Numbered from the stretch's first letter, positions 44,773-54,082 are shown. The stretch is 64,000 nt of DNA from JAHBNG01 sp039028975 (GCA_039028975.1 JBCCHB010000046.1:38466-102465), one strand, 5' to 3'. Numbers and translations are program-made. The notes: generated by a model not told the origin, from the letters alone.

Positions 44773-44920
44773 GGTGCGTTCAACAATGGTTCAGATTTAA
44801 ACAAAATGCCCATAATCTGATTTGGTCTAATGGCAGTCCACTGACAAACAGTACATCAGCAGACTGCAACACCTCAACCGTGGCATCTGAGGATGCTTAC
44901 CCAACACTGGGGCCTATTAA

Positions 44921-46339
44921 TTATGACTGAGAAAGAAACTCAATCGTCTCTTCATGTAGACCGTTAAAGGCTTCCTCAATATTTTCCTGACCCTCAACAA
45001 AGATGGGATCTGTCCACTTAGTCCAAATCGCATTCCATTCCTGGAATCCTGGCCAATTGGGGAAGGTAGTTTGATTTTCGGCTGGGATGTCAACAAATAC
45101 TTCTTTATAGTTTGGAATCTGCTCGGCCAAATCACCCTGTGGTAGGCCCCATTCCCAGAAGGACTCTCGCGAGACGATCATGCTACCCATCGTGCCAGTG
45201 GTAGGTAGAATATCAGGGTTAGAAAGTCCGTAACGAATCAACTCATAAGCCATATCAGGATAACGAGAACCCGTTGGGACAAACCAGCCAGAGTTACCCG
45301 CGAAGGCTATACGACCTTCAGGACCAACCGGAATTGGATAGACACCCCAGTTGAAGCGACCTTCGATGGCTTCATCTAAACGGAATGCTTCGTCATTTAA
45401 TGACCGATGCATGGCAACCCGACCCGATGCGAAAGCAAGTGTGCCACCCATGCCCATAGACTGCTCATCTTCTGGCGTTGGCATCGCATTGTGCGTCCAA
45501 CGTAAATCCCATAGGTACCGAGCTGCTTCTATAACCTCAGGCGAGTTCAGCATAGAGGTTGTTATATCATCATCAAAGAACCGTCCACCGAGGCGCTGGG
45601 CATAATTCCATACTGAACTAGCACCAGTGCTATCATTAAATCCCCAAACTGGGTCACCATCGGCATTCTCACCGGTAGCCGAGATGGCCAACTCTTTCAG
45701 ATCCTCTAAAGTCCATTGACTATCAACAGGGTATCCACCAGCCAGTTCATCAACAATGTCCCGGTTTACATAGATACCATGGGTTGCCCAGTCGTACGGA
45801 ATCGCATAGACCTTGCCCTCAAAACTCATGGTGTCAACCGACGCTTCCCACCAATCGTCTGGCCAACCATCTGGAGGATACGCCTCGATGTAATCCGTCA
45901 GCTCAATTGACCACCCCTTGCTCGGGAAGACTTCACCACGGCTCTGGTGCTGCCAAGCCATGTCTGGAGGTGTACCCGCTGCCATCAACGTAGGCAACTT
46001 GGTCCAATATTCACCCCACGGAATCCCCCACTCAACCTCAGGGGTCATGCCGGGGTAAAACTTGCTGAAGAAATCCTCAATGTGAAGCAAGAATTTGCGA
46101 ATTTCTCCCTCATCTTCCCAACTCATAATTTTAAAATCACCTGTAATGTCAGCGTCAACCTGGCCTGTTAACCAGCGAGTAACTTCTTCTGATGTAGCAG
46201 AGCGAGCGGCCGCTGCTTCACCAGATGCTGGTGCGCCTTGAGGGGCAGCAGGAGCAGGGCAAGCAGCTAACGCCAAGGTCGCAGTACCAGCTGCAGATAC
46301 TTGTAGAAAACGGCGGCGAGATAGTTTCCTATCGTCCAT
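44921..46339 (-). CDS. Sugar ABC transporter substrate-binding lipoprotein (family 1, Tat-exported)
   Basis: 472 residues. The N-terminus KLSRRRFLQVSAAG is a twin-arginine signal combined with lipobox LALAAC (Cys27), so it is probably a Tat-dependent lipoprotein. The family-1 fold is clear: FSKFYPGMTPEVEWGIPWGE, LPTLMAAGTPPDMAWQHQSR, SFEGKVYAIPYDWATHGIYV, and GRIAFAGNSGWFVPTGSRYP. It matches the two permeases at 47244 and 48223. No ATPase is encoded nearby, so a shared MsiK/UgpC-type ATPase is expected. The ligand is plausibly a fucose-containing oligosaccharide. Confidence 0.92.
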   Translation of the reverse strand: MDDRKLSRRRFLQVSAAGTATLALAACPAPAAPQGAPASGEAAAARSATSEEVTRWLTGQVDADITGDFKIMSWEDEGEIRKFLLHIEDFFSKFYPGMTPEVEWGIPWGEYWTKLPTLMAAGTPPDMAWQHQSRGEVFPSKGWSIELTDYIEAYPPDGWPDDWWEASVDTMSFEGKVYAIPYDWATHGIYVNRDIVDELAGGYPVDSQWTLEDLKELAISATGENADGDPVWGFNDSTGASSVWNYAQRLGGRFFDDDITTSMLNSPEVIEAARYLWDLRWTHNAMPTPEDEQSMGMGGTLAFASGRVAMHRSLNDEAFRLDEAIEGRFNWGVYPIPVGPEGRIAFAGNSGWFVPTGSRYPDMAYELIRYGLSNPDILPTTGTMGSMIVSRESFWEWGLPQGDLAEQIPNYKEVFVDIPAENQTTFPNWPGFQEWNAIWTKWTDPIFVEGQENIEEAFNGLHEETIEFLSQS

Positions 46340-46436
46340 GGATTTTCCTCCTGTTTACATTGTCATGGGGGACAAAATGAATGGTTACAAATAAACGAGT
46401 TACATTGAATACGGTCGTTTTCCAATCACATACTTC

Positions 46437-46515
46437 GCCAGAAAAGTCTTATCCCGACTCTTGACCAATCCACCCTGGGGATTCCCGAAAACAGAAGACA
46501 GAACTTTTCTGGCCA
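46437..46515. repeat. Family A palindromic element, copy A2
   Basis: 79 bp. GCCAGAAAAGTCTTATCCCG and GACAGAACTTTTCTGGCCA are the two arms. It lies 97 nt upstream of the binding-protein gene, beside family B copy B3 with a 41 nt spacer. The rest of the gap 46340-46654 shows no gene. Confidence 0.8.
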
Positions 46516-46556
46516 TCTATATACCACGGGAGAAAACAACCGTTCCTAACAAAAGT

Positions 46557-46643
46557 TATACTCAGATCCGGTTTTCAAACGGAGTTTGGTCTCTCCTGTA
46601 GAGGCAGGGGAAAACTCCGGTTCTCAAAAAGACCGCACTATAG
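46557..46643. repeat. Family B palindromic element, copy B3
   Basis: 87 bp from TATACTCAGATCCGG to GACCGCACTATAG with inner arms CCGG...AAACGGAGTTT and AAAACTCCGGTT. It begins 11 nt beyond the stop of the DUF4352 lipoprotein gene. Confidence 0.8.
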
Positions 46644-46654
46644 CTTACAGTTTC

Positions 46655-47233
46655 TTAATAACCTGTTGCCAATGATTCCGTTGCATCCTTGACATTTAAT
46701 GAATAATCTGAACCATCAGAAGAGACTTCGAAGACAACAACACCTTCTCTCTCTTCGCCATCTTTCATTGGAGAGTCCAGCACAATGTCCAGACCGTCTT
46801 CTTTCCCTTTGTGCTGAATATAGGCTACCTGTATTGCAGACTTTGTTGGTTTATATTCGGTGCCCGAACCGTCTGTTAGCTTAAATAAATCACGAGGTAC
46901 GACCTGAAGGGTTCCGCTACCATTCATAACTTTAATAAATACAATCAAATAGACACCTTGCTCAGACTGATAAACCAGATTCCCTTCACCAATAATCTTT
47001 GCTCGTTCAGTGGCACGCGAAATTTCGACTGACCAGTCACCATTTGTGACACTGTTCCCCGTGTCCACTGCATCAGCGTCTGCCACATCATCATCCCCAG
47101 CGCCGCCGCCGCAGGCACCTAACAAAAATAGCAATAGCATAGCCAAAATCAACTGACGGCCCGAAAACGCAATAGGCGAGAATCTAGAATGCGAAAATCC
47201 ACTTGAAAACAAGCCTTGCTGTGATAGAGTCAT
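46655..47233 (-). CDS. DUF4352-type lipoprotein
   Basis: 192 residues. A cytoplasmic-side lead of about 30 residues precedes the hydrophobic helix and lipobox LLGAC (Cys41), then an Asp-rich linker. The mature domain (WSVEISRATERAKIIGEGNL, GVYLIVFIKVMNGSGTLQVV, FKLTDGSGTEYKPT, GVVVFEVSSDGSDYSL) has the immunoglobulin-like beta pattern of DUF4352. The function is unknown; these often sit beside transporters. It lies 10 nt downstream of the MalG-type permease, so it is in the transporter operon. Confidence 0.75.
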   Translation of the reverse strand: MTLSQQGLFSSGFSHSRFSPIAFSGRQLILAMLLLFLLGACGGGAGDDDVADADAVDTGNSVTNGDWSVEISRATERAKIIGEGNLVYQSEQGVYLIVFIKVMNGSGTLQVVPRDLFKLTDGSGTEYKPTKSAIQVAYIQHKGKEDGLDIVLDSPMKDGEEREGVVVFEVSSDGSDYSLNVKDATESLATGY

Positions 47234-47243
47234 CTACTTGTTT

Positions 47244-48149
47244 TTACCCTTTCAAACCTGTTGTAACGATACCTCGAACGTAATACTTTTGACCTGCGAG
47301 AAAAATTGCAATAATGGGCAGCACACTAACTACGGATGCCGTCATGACCAAATGCCAAGGCGTTTTCATGGCAGACATTGCCTGGAACGCCGCCAAACCA
47401 AGCGCAATCGTCTTGTTGTCCATGGAACTCAAAATAATTAATGGCCATAGAAAATCATTCCAACTGCCCATAAACTCAAAGATTCCTAGCGTGGCCAAAG
47501 CAGGACCTGTCAGAGGAAGAATAATTCGCCAATAAATTTGGAAGAACGATGCTCCATCAATCAACGCAGCATCTTCAAGTTCGCGGGGAATAGTCATCAT
47601 AAATTGGCGCATAAGGAAGGTTCCCCATGCACTAAAGATCCCCGGTACAATCAACGCATAATGGGTATCCACCCAGCCAAAGGTCCGCATCAAAATGAAG
47701 AGAGGTATCATCCGTACAGCGAAAGGAATCATCATGGTTGAGAGGTAGATTAAGAAGATTTGATCTCGACCAGGGAATCGCAACCGCGAAAAGGCATAAC
47801 CAGCCAATGAAGAAGTGAAAAGCACGCCAAGGGTTTGGCATGTGGCAATAACAAAGCTGTTGCGGAAAAACAGATGGAATGGCAATCGTCGCCAGATCTC
47901 AAGATAATTTTGCCATTGTAGCTGTTTTGGTACCAGGACAGGCGGAAAGATATACAACTCGCCAAAGGTTTTGAAGGAGCTAGAGACCATCCAAAAAAAG
48001 GGCAGAATAAAAATAATGCTGCCCAACAAAAGAATCGTCCAAGCTGCAATGTTTCCAATCTGTCGTTGCCGAGTCTTGCTCATTCCCCAAGTGCGGGCTT
48101 GCTTAGGTCGAATAGCAGGTTGTTGTTCTGCAGAAGATGCTACACTCAT
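47244..48149 (-). CDS. Sugar ABC transporter permease (MalG/UgpE type, CUT1)
   Basis: 301 residues with six helices. IFILPFFWMVSSSFKTFGEL, LAGYAFSRLRFPGRDQIFLI, YLSTMMIPFAVRMIPLFILM and the EAA loop ELEDAALIDGASFFQIYWRI-ILPLTGP mark the CUT1 inner-membrane component. It pairs with the MalF-type permease at 48223-49173. Together with the binding protein at 44921 it imports an oligosaccharide. Confidence 0.92.
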   Translation of the reverse strand: MSVASSAEQQPAIRPKQARTWGMSKTRQRQIGNIAAWTILLLGSIIFILPFFWMVSSSFKTFGELYIFPPVLVPKQLQWQNYLEIWRRLPFHLFFRNSFVIATCQTLGVLFTSSLAGYAFSRLRFPGRDQIFLIYLSTMMIPFAVRMIPLFILMRTFGWVDTHYALIVPGIFSAWGTFLMRQFMMTIPRELEDAALIDGASFFQIYWRIILPLTGPALATLGIFEFMGSWNDFLWPLIILSSMDNKTIALGLAAFQAMSAMKTPWHLVMTASVVSVLPIIAIFLAGQKYYVRGIVTTGLKG

Positions 48150-48222
48150 TGTTCTTTACCAACCATTTTTGAATCAGTACACCTTAGCGGTGTTGACATA
48201 CCCTATACATTGCTGTCTACTT

Positions 48223-49173
48223 TTAATCCTCAAACCCATGTACCCAAGTCTTGGCTGAGATCCATTGGACTAATGTCACTGTCATAATGCAGATAAAGAG
48301 TACTGCTGCCATTGCCGAGGCATATCCCATTTTGAAATAGGAGAATCCATTGTTAAATATATACAGCACCAGCGTTGTCGTAGAGAACGAGGGGCCGCCT
48401 TGGGTCATAATATAAAATGCATCAAACCCTTGAAATGCGCCAATAAATGAGGTCGTCAGTACGAAGAAGGTGGTAGGCGATAACATAGGGATAGTAATGT
48501 GAATCAACTGTCTCCATCCGTTGGCACCATCCATGGTCGCTGCTTCATATAGTTCTGCCGGTACCCCCTGAAGCCCTGCCAAAAAAATTAGCATGGCATA
48601 ACCAATCCCCTTCCAGTTACTCATTATAATAATTGCCGGCATCGCCCACTTGCTATTAAAGAGCCAACTGGGGCCTTGAATCCCGATGGTGCTCAATAGA
48701 TAGTTAATCAAACCAAATTCCGGATGATAGATCCAAGCCCAAATAATCGCAGCGGCCACCGAGAGGGTTAGATGAGGCAAAAAATAGATGAGGCGGAATG
48801 CAAAGACACCTCGCATAGGACGGTTCACTAGTAACGCCAAAAAAAATGCACATACGATTCCCGTAGGTACAGCGACCAGTGCATAATAGAACGTATTAAA
48901 TAAGGACTTCCAAAACAAGTCATCATTGCCCATCTTCCAGATATTGTCCATACCAGAGAAGACAGGAGAACCAGCCAAATCCCAATCTGTAAACGCCAAA
49001 TAGATGGCCGCAAGAATGGGAAAGACACTAAAAAGAAGAAACCCAATCAAATTAGGAACCAAAAAGGTATATCCGGCTAGGGCCTCTTTGCGACGAAGAC
49101 CGCTAAGCGTTTCACGTTTTTTAGGGGCAGATGGGAGAACTATTTCTCCCGAATTCATCGTTTGTTGAGCCAT
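48223..49173 (-). CDS. Sugar ABC transporter permease (MalF/UgpA type, CUT1)
   Basis: 316 residues with six helices. GYTFLVPNLIGFLLFSVFPI, FNTFYYALVAVPTGIVCAFF and the EAA loop ELYEAATMDGANGWRQLIHI-TIPMLSP are family hallmarks. It is the first permease gene after the LacI regulator at 49250, with 76 nt between. Expression is probably controlled by that regulator. Confidence 0.92.
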   Translation of the reverse strand: MAQQTMNSGEIVLPSAPKKRETLSGLRRKEALAGYTFLVPNLIGFLLFSVFPILAAIYLAFTDWDLAGSPVFSGMDNIWKMGNDDLFWKSLFNTFYYALVAVPTGIVCAFFLALLVNRPMRGVFAFRLIYFLPHLTLSVAAAIIWAWIYHPEFGLINYLLSTIGIQGPSWLFNSKWAMPAIIIMSNWKGIGYAMLIFLAGLQGVPAELYEAATMDGANGWRQLIHITIPMLSPTTFFVLTTSFIGAFQGFDAFYIMTQGGPSFSTTTLVLYIFNNGFSYFKMGYASAMAAVLFICIMTVTLVQWISAKTWVHGFED

Positions 49174-49249
49174 TTAGAAACCACCTTTAAATGGAATCTT
49201 CCAGATTCATCCCATCAGCATCGGATGAATATCTCTATCTAATCATCTC

Positions 49250-50260
49250 TTAGTTAACAGTCATTACAGACTTGCGCACAATTAGTTCACACGGCAGAAT
49301 CTGCTGTGCTGGTAGTGAGCCACTATTGCCGGATAAGATATTGCATAAAATTTCAGCGGCATGTCGGCCAACTTGCCATGCTGGTTGACGGACAACGGTG
49401 AGTGGCGGATCGGCAACGGCCGCCCATGGATGATCATCAAAACTGATCAGCGAAATGTCTTCCGGACACCGTAAATCCAACTCACGTAGGGCCAACAATG
49501 CTCCTAGACAGAGCAGATTGTTGTTCACAAAGAGTGCCGTTGGTCGATCTTCCTGCGATAGAATCCTCAGCGCAGCCTCTTTTCCGCTATCTATAGTCAG
49601 CTCAGACATAACAACCCATTCATCATGACAACGTAAGTCAGCTTTTTCAAGTGTATGGCAAAAACCAGATAACCGCTCGCGCATGGTAGATAGACGCTGC
49701 AGACCAGCTAAAATGCCAAGCTGACGATGACCACGCTGAATTAAATATTCAGTCCCCGTTACAGCACCACCATAGTTGTCAACACCTACAAAAGGACCAT
49801 CCAAGCGATCAAATGCACGGTCAACAAAGACAACGGGTGTATGTTGAACTTCTGCCTGGATCAGCGCATTCCATCGTTGGCTGGTTGCCGCCGCAATAAT
49901 GCCATCTACGCGCTGCCCCAGCAGCAGATTTAAATAATGATCCTCGTGTTCTAAGATTTCGTTGGTGTTGCAAACGACTAGGCCATAGTTCTTGGCGCGA
50001 ATAATGTCTTCCGCTCCAATCAACATCTCGCTAAAGAAGAGATTGGTCGCATCTGCAATGACCATGCCAATGATGCCAGTTTTTTGTGTTGTTAAGCTTC
50101 GAGCAGCGGCGTTTGGACGATAATCCAACTCAGTAATAGCAAGAAGGACACGACGCCTTGTACTTTCTTCCACAAACCGTGTGTTGTTAATCACATGTGA
50201 AACAGTTGCTTTTGAAACATCTGCCCGTTTTGCGACATCATTCATTGTTGCGCGCTTCAC
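49250..50260 (-). CDS. LacI-family transcriptional regulator of the second sugar locus
   Basis: 336 residues. MNDVAKRADVSKATVSHVIN is the helix-turn-helix, with hinge YRPNAAARSLTTQKTGIIGM. The effector domain (VDGIIAAATSQRWNALIQ, PVVFVDRAFDRLDGPFVGVD, DISLISFDDHPWAAVADPPL, TVVRQPAWQVGRHAAEIL) is complete. It is upstream of the CUT1 permeases and probably represses the fucose-type transporter and enzymes. A CG-centred double palindrome at 50546-50569 is a possible operator. Stretch 50261-50516 shows no gene. Confidence 0.92.
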   Translation of the reverse strand: MKRATMNDVAKRADVSKATVSHVINNTRFVEESTRRRVLLAITELDYRPNAAARSLTTQKTGIIGMVIADATNLFFSEMLIGAEDIIRAKNYGLVVCNTNEILEHEDHYLNLLLGQRVDGIIAAATSQRWNALIQAEVQHTPVVFVDRAFDRLDGPFVGVDNYGGAVTGTEYLIQRGHRQLGILAGLQRLSTMRERLSGFCHTLEKADLRCHDEWVVMSELTIDSGKEAALRILSQEDRPTALFVNNNLLCLGALLALRELDLRCPEDISLISFDDHPWAAVADPPLTVVRQPAWQVGRHAAEILCNILSGNSGSLPAQQILPCELIVRKSVMTVN

Positions 50261-50516
50261 CAGGCAAACTCCTCGTTTTCACACCTTCGCCAGGTAAGGG
50301 ATAACCAAAATTGTCGATGCAAAAAAAGGTTATACGACCAATCTACTTAGCTTAAATTTTCGTTATAAATTTGCGGGAATAGGGGAACAGGATTACGCGA
50401 TGTCTCATTAAAACTTACTTATATCATGGACTCACAGTTTTACAAACATAAGCTGACAAACACTATTCAAAATAATCTGCTCAAAATAATCTACTAATAA
50501 AGAGGAGCGAGCAATG

Positions 50517-50603
50517 ATTTGACAGTCTGTTTACAAAAAGACAAGGAAACCGGTTACGTAACCGGTTTCTTTATCGTATCAGATACGATGGTAACTGTCA
50601 AAT
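50517..50603. promoter_or_regulatory. Nested inverted repeat with CG-centred palindromes
   Basis: Outer arms are ATTTGACAGT (50517-50526) and ACTGTCAAAT (50594-50603). Inside lies the perfect 24-bp palindrome 50546-50569, which consists of two AACCGGTT cores, then a second palindrome ATCGTATC-A-GATACGAT (50573-50589). It could be a LacI-type operator cluster, a cruciform, or a repeat. It lies between divergent LacI and Memo genes. Confidence 0.6.
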
Positions 50604-50628
50604 GGCGTTTCTAACAAACTAATGAGTT

Positions 50629-50657
50629 TTGAATTGGTCACCATTCTGGTGTAGACT
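50629..50657 (+). promoter_or_regulatory. Possible promoter of the Memo/exosortase operon
   Basis: TTGAAT (50629-50634) and TAGACT (50652-50657) are separated by 17 nt. The predicted transcription start coincides with the ATG at 50664 and there is no Shine-Dalgarno, so a leaderless mRNA is plausible. The -10 is only moderately good. Confidence 0.4.
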
Positions 50658-50663
50658 GAATTA

Positions 50664-51908
50664 ATGACTGATGTTTCAATAATACAGCAACCTAAACTGC
50701 GTAATCTTGATGTACGACCTATTTTGCAGCAGGGACGACCCTATCTCCTTTTGCGTGATCCCTTGCAAGTGACAGAAAAACCCATGTTGCTGCCCCAGCC
50801 GCTAGCTTCTGCCCTGGCGTTTTGTAACGGGGAATGTACAGTTGATGAGATTGCGGATCAATATAAGCGACATCACGGTTTTCCATTAGAGATGGCCTAT
50901 TTTTGCAAAATGATTGCTACGCTCGATGAGACTTATCTGCTAGACAATGAGCGTTCCGCTGAGGCCCACTATCGGGCGCTCATGGCCTATCGTGGCGCAC
51001 CTAGCCGACCCCCTTTTCTTGCCGGTCAATCTTACCCTGCAACACCACAAGGGTTAGAAGCGTACTTTAATGGCTATTTGGCAGATGTAATACCCCAAAA
51101 CAGGACGAGCGTATCCCAGCCTATGGGGCGAGGATTGCTGAGTCCTCATATCGATTATCAGCGCGGTGGAGCTGTTTATGCACAGGTGTGGCAGCGGGCA
51201 GCTGAAACGGCCCGAAATGTAGACTTGGTGATCATGTTTGGCACGGATCATTATGGTACTGACCTGTTTACACTTACGCGTCAGCACTATGCTACGCCTT
51301 ATGGCATCTTGCCAACTCCATTGTCAATTGTCGATGCATTGGCTAGTGAAATCGGCGACGAAGCTGCTTATGCAGGGGAGTTGCGTCACAAAGGGGAACA
51401 CTCTTTGGAATTGGTCGCCACTTGGTTACATCATATGCGAGGTGGAAGACCGTGCGAACTTGTACCCATTTTGGTTGGTGGATTTCATTCCTTTATGCAT
51501 GATAATATCAGCCCAGAAGACCACCCACATATACAAAGTATCTTGAGAATTTTGTATAGTCACATGCAAAATAAGAATGTTTTGGTTGTTGCATCAGGGG
51601 ATATGGCTCATGTTGGCCCAGCCTTTGGCGGAGAACCGCTCAGCAGCGCTGAACGCAAAAAACTTCGGAAGCATGATGATGCACTACTTTCTGCAATGAA
51701 ACAAGGCAATAGTGTTGGTTTCTTTAAGTCAATTTGTGCAGTAGAAGACCGGAACAATGTTTGTGGTGTTTCACCTATCTATTTGACAATGCGCTTGCTA
51801 GAGATGAATGGTGGTCAAATCCGAGGTGAGCAGCACGGCTATGACGTTTGCCCTGCAGACGAACAGGGGAGCTCCGTCGTTACCATCAGTGGTGTTTTAT
51901 TCTCATGA
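50664..51908 (+). CDS. Memo-family protein (AmmeMemoRadiSam system protein B) with N-terminal extension
   Basis: 414 residues. An N-terminal region of about 110 residues (LQVTEKPMLLPQPLASALAF, CNGECTVDEIADQYK) precedes the Memo domain. That domain has GLLSPHIDYQRGGAVYAQVW, LVIMFGTDHYGTDLF, GEHSLELVATWLHHM and NVLVVASGDMAHVGPAFG, with the His/Asp/Cys copper-site pattern in modified form (PHIDY, TDHYG, EHSLE, GDMAH). The Memo fold resembles class III extradiol dioxygenases and human MEMO1 binds metal. It is the first gene of a plus-strand operon; its stop overlaps the exosortase ATG. Confidence 0.85.
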   Translation: MTDVSIIQQPKLRNLDVRPILQQGRPYLLLRDPLQVTEKPMLLPQPLASALAFCNGECTVDEIADQYKRHHGFPLEMAYFCKMIATLDETYLLDNERSAEAHYRALMAYRGAPSRPPFLAGQSYPATPQGLEAYFNGYLADVIPQNRTSVSQPMGRGLLSPHIDYQRGGAVYAQVWQRAAETARNVDLVIMFGTDHYGTDLFTLTRQHYATPYGILPTPLSIVDALASEIGDEAAYAGELRHKGEHSLELVATWLHHMRGGRPCELVPILVGGFHSFMHDNISPEDHPHIQSILRILYSHMQNKNVLVVASGDMAHVGPAFGGEPLSSAERKKLRKHDDALLSAMKQGNSVGFFKSICAVEDRNNVCGVSPIYLTMRLLEMNGGQIRGEQHGYDVCPADEQGSSVVTISGVLFS

Positions 51909-52777
51909 ACCTTCAAGCGTCTAAGCGAGATTCGCTCAATCAATTTCTGCTTCCACTCGTTTCTGTTCTTATACTTGGACTTATTAGTTGGCCGGTTTGG
52001 CTTTGGCTTTGGCAGGAATGGATGGGCAATCAATATTATAGCCACGGGATCCTCATTCCGCTGGTAACCATTTTTTTGATTGTGCAACGGATGCGTAACG
52101 ACGAAACATTTACCTGGCAACGCAATCAAGGCGGTATTGGGCTCATTATAAGCCTGATTGCTTTGGCCATTTTTGTTGTCTTTTTTCTAGTTGCTCTAAA
52201 TTTGAAGGCCTATTATCTTGCAGCGTTTACGATGATAGGGATGATCATGGCCTTGATCAGATTCTTTGGTGGAGCAACAGCTTTTAATAAGCTACTCTTT
52301 CCACTGGGCTACCTCGTTTTGATGGTGCCATTACCCTTCATCGAGCGCTCAACATTGCCACTGGCGCTCTTTACAGGTGTTTGTTCTGGTGGTCTTGCTC
52401 AATTCCTTGGCATGGATATTACAATTATCGGTAATTCTGTCACTTTGCCCAACGCTGATTTGGTTATCGGTGCCCAATGCAGCGGCATCAATTCGTTAAT
52501 TGCCCTTACCGCGCTCACTGCGCTGGCAGCTTACCTTGTGGATGGGCCATTATGGTCTAAAGTGCTATTAGTTCTGTTGGCAGTTCCTATGGCCCTGGTA
52601 ACGAATATCTTGCGGGTCTCTTCATTACTATTTGTGGCACGTAACCTCGGCGCTGAAGCTGGCTTCATCTTTTATCACGATTATTCTGGCCCTATTTTTT
52701 TTGTCTTGGCAATGATTCTCCTATACCCCTTAGCACGATTGCTTCAGTTCCGTAACCTGAGGCTGGATGTGATATAA
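51905..52777 (+). CDS. Exosortase (XrtA/EpsH superfamily transpeptidase)
   Basis: 290 residues from ATG 51905, overlapping the Memo stop by 4 nt; an upstream in-frame extension to 51848 reads Memo codons. Eight or more transmembrane helices. The catalytic triad is visible: GAQCSGINSL (Cys192), VTNILRVSSL (Arg237) and FIFYHDYSGP (His258). Exosortases cleave and anchor proteins carrying a C-terminal PEP-CTERM-type signal during export to the cell surface. The associated EpsI gene follows 10 nt later. No substrate with a PEP-CTERM tail was recognised in this window. Confidence 0.93.
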   Translation: MNLQASKRDSLNQFLLPLVSVLILGLISWPVWLWLWQEWMGNQYYSHGILIPLVTIFLIVQRMRNDETFTWQRNQGGIGLIISLIALAIFVVFFLVALNLKAYYLAAFTMIGMIMALIRFFGGATAFNKLLFPLGYLVLMVPLPFIERSTLPLALFTGVCSGGLAQFLGMDITIIGNSVTLPNADLVIGAQCSGINSLIALTALTALAAYLVDGPLWSKVLLVLLAVPMALVTNILRVSSLLFVARNLGAEAGFIFYHDYSGPIFFVLAMILLYPLARLLQFRNLRLDVI

Positions 52778-52787
52778 TTTTCACGTT

Positions 52788-53525
52788 ATGAATTCTGCGC
52801 AAACCGAACAGCCCATTGTGCCAGAGCGGCGCCCTCAATTTCATAGTTTCATCGTTGTGCTACTTCTGCTAACTGCGTTGGGTGTGGTTTACATACCCAG
52901 GTTTTTGCCTAGCCCCACGAATGATACACCATCCTCAGATGCGGGATTCACCTACATAGTCGATATTGATTACTGGCGGCGGACCCAACGTGAGGTCCAA
53001 GTCCAAGCAAATACTCGTTTTGATCTCGAGACCGATCTAAACCAAGTTCCTCTTCAGATTGGCACTTGGACAGGGCAGGAAAAGCCAGAAACAAATCGTG
53101 AAGTAGAAATTTTGCTAGAACCAGAGCAATATATCCGTCGACTTTATCGTAGAGACGACGGACACTACATGTGGCTGAGCTTAATCGGTGGTCGCAGTTC
53201 ACAACCTTTTCATCCACCTGACATTTGCTACGACGCTGATGGCTGGCAATACAGCATGGGTTCTCATGGATTTGAATTGTCTGGTGGCGGTGAGATATAT
53301 AGTCTTTGGCTGGACGCCTCAAAAAAGGTGGTAGAGACAGAAACGGTTGATCGCCATGTCGTCTCCTATTTCTATATTTTCCCAGACCCGGAACGAGCAC
53401 TGGGGGATGGAATTGTACTCTTCAAACTCACTTCAAATCGAATCGGCACCATTGATGAGAGCTTGATCGTTCATGAGGATTTTGTACGCCAATTCTTTTT
53501 AGAGACGAAAGGCCAAAGACAGTAG
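52788..53525 (+). CDS. Exosortase-associated EpsI-family protein (DUF3485)
   Basis: 245 residues. An N-terminal transmembrane helix (FIVVLLLLTALGVVYIPRFL) precedes an extracytoplasmic domain with QVPLQIGTWTGQEKPETN, SQPFHPPDICYDADGWQYSM (the HPPxxCY signature) and HVVSYFYIFPDPERALGDGI. EpsI proteins accompany exosortases and are sometimes fused to them; the biochemical role is not settled. Spacing of 10 nt to the exosortase supports one transcript. Confidence 0.9.
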   Translation: MNSAQTEQPIVPERRPQFHSFIVVLLLLTALGVVYIPRFLPSPTNDTPSSDAGFTYIVDIDYWRRTQREVQVQANTRFDLETDLNQVPLQIGTWTGQEKPETNREVEILLEPEQYIRRLYRRDDGHYMWLSLIGGRSSQPFHPPDICYDADGWQYSMGSHGFELSGGGEIYSLWLDASKKVVETETVDRHVVSYFYIFPDPERALGDGIVLFKLTSNRIGTIDESLIVHEDFVRQFFLETKGQRQ

Positions 53526-53530
53526 CTGCC

Positions 53531-54082
53531 ATGATGCACAGAGCTTATGTTTGTATTTGCATTTCTCTTATTTTCATAAGTGGCTGCAGTGGTTCGGCCG
53601 CCACACCGGAACCAACGCCGACCCAACCGCCTACTCTTGAGGCAAGCGTGCCACTCCCTATCGGTTCTTGTTCATTGTTAGCAGCTCTAGATGCGACTGA
53701 TGAGGAAGCAATTGTGCAGGTACTCAATGCCGAAGGTACATTTGTGGTTGAGCAGAATATTGATGCTTTGATGGCGCTTTGGTCTGACGAGAGCCATATT
53801 GCTGACGCCAAGAATACGTCCAACAACGAAGAAGATGATCAAATTTGGAAAGGCAAAGACGCGATTTATCATCGCTATGTTCGTGTCGTCTTCCCCGGTG
53901 CCCCATCAGCAGCCCAGCCCTCTGATTTGAATATTCAAATTGATGGACAATCTGCGCTCATAATGGCCACTACGAATATTGGTGACGAGGTCTCACCCCA
54001 GGGAGACCGTTGGGAGTTAGAAAAGGAAGGGGAGTGCTGGCAGATTAGGAGCTTGACATATAATTTAGAATCTACTGAGTAG
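53531..54082 (+). CDS. Lipoprotein with NTF2/SnoaL-like domain
   Basis: 183 residues. Signal peptide with lipobox FISGC (Cys19), a Pro/Thr-rich linker (EPTPTQPPTLEA), then a domain with ALDATDEEAIVQVLNAEGTF, NIDALMALWSDESHIADAK and GKDAIYHRYVRVVFPG, the strand-helix pattern of an NTF2/SnoaL-like barrel. Such lipoproteins bind small ligands or are scaffolds; the role is unknown. It lies 5 nt after EpsI, so it probably belongs to the exosortase operon. Confidence 0.75.
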   Translation: MMHRAYVCICISLIFISGCSGSAATPEPTPTQPPTLEASVPLPIGSCSLLAALDATDEEAIVQVLNAEGTFVVEQNIDALMALWSDESHIADAKNTSNNEEDDQIWKGKDAIYHRYVRVVFPGAPSAAQPSDLNIQIDGQSALIMATTNIGDEVSPQGDRWELEKEGECWQIRSLTYNLESTE

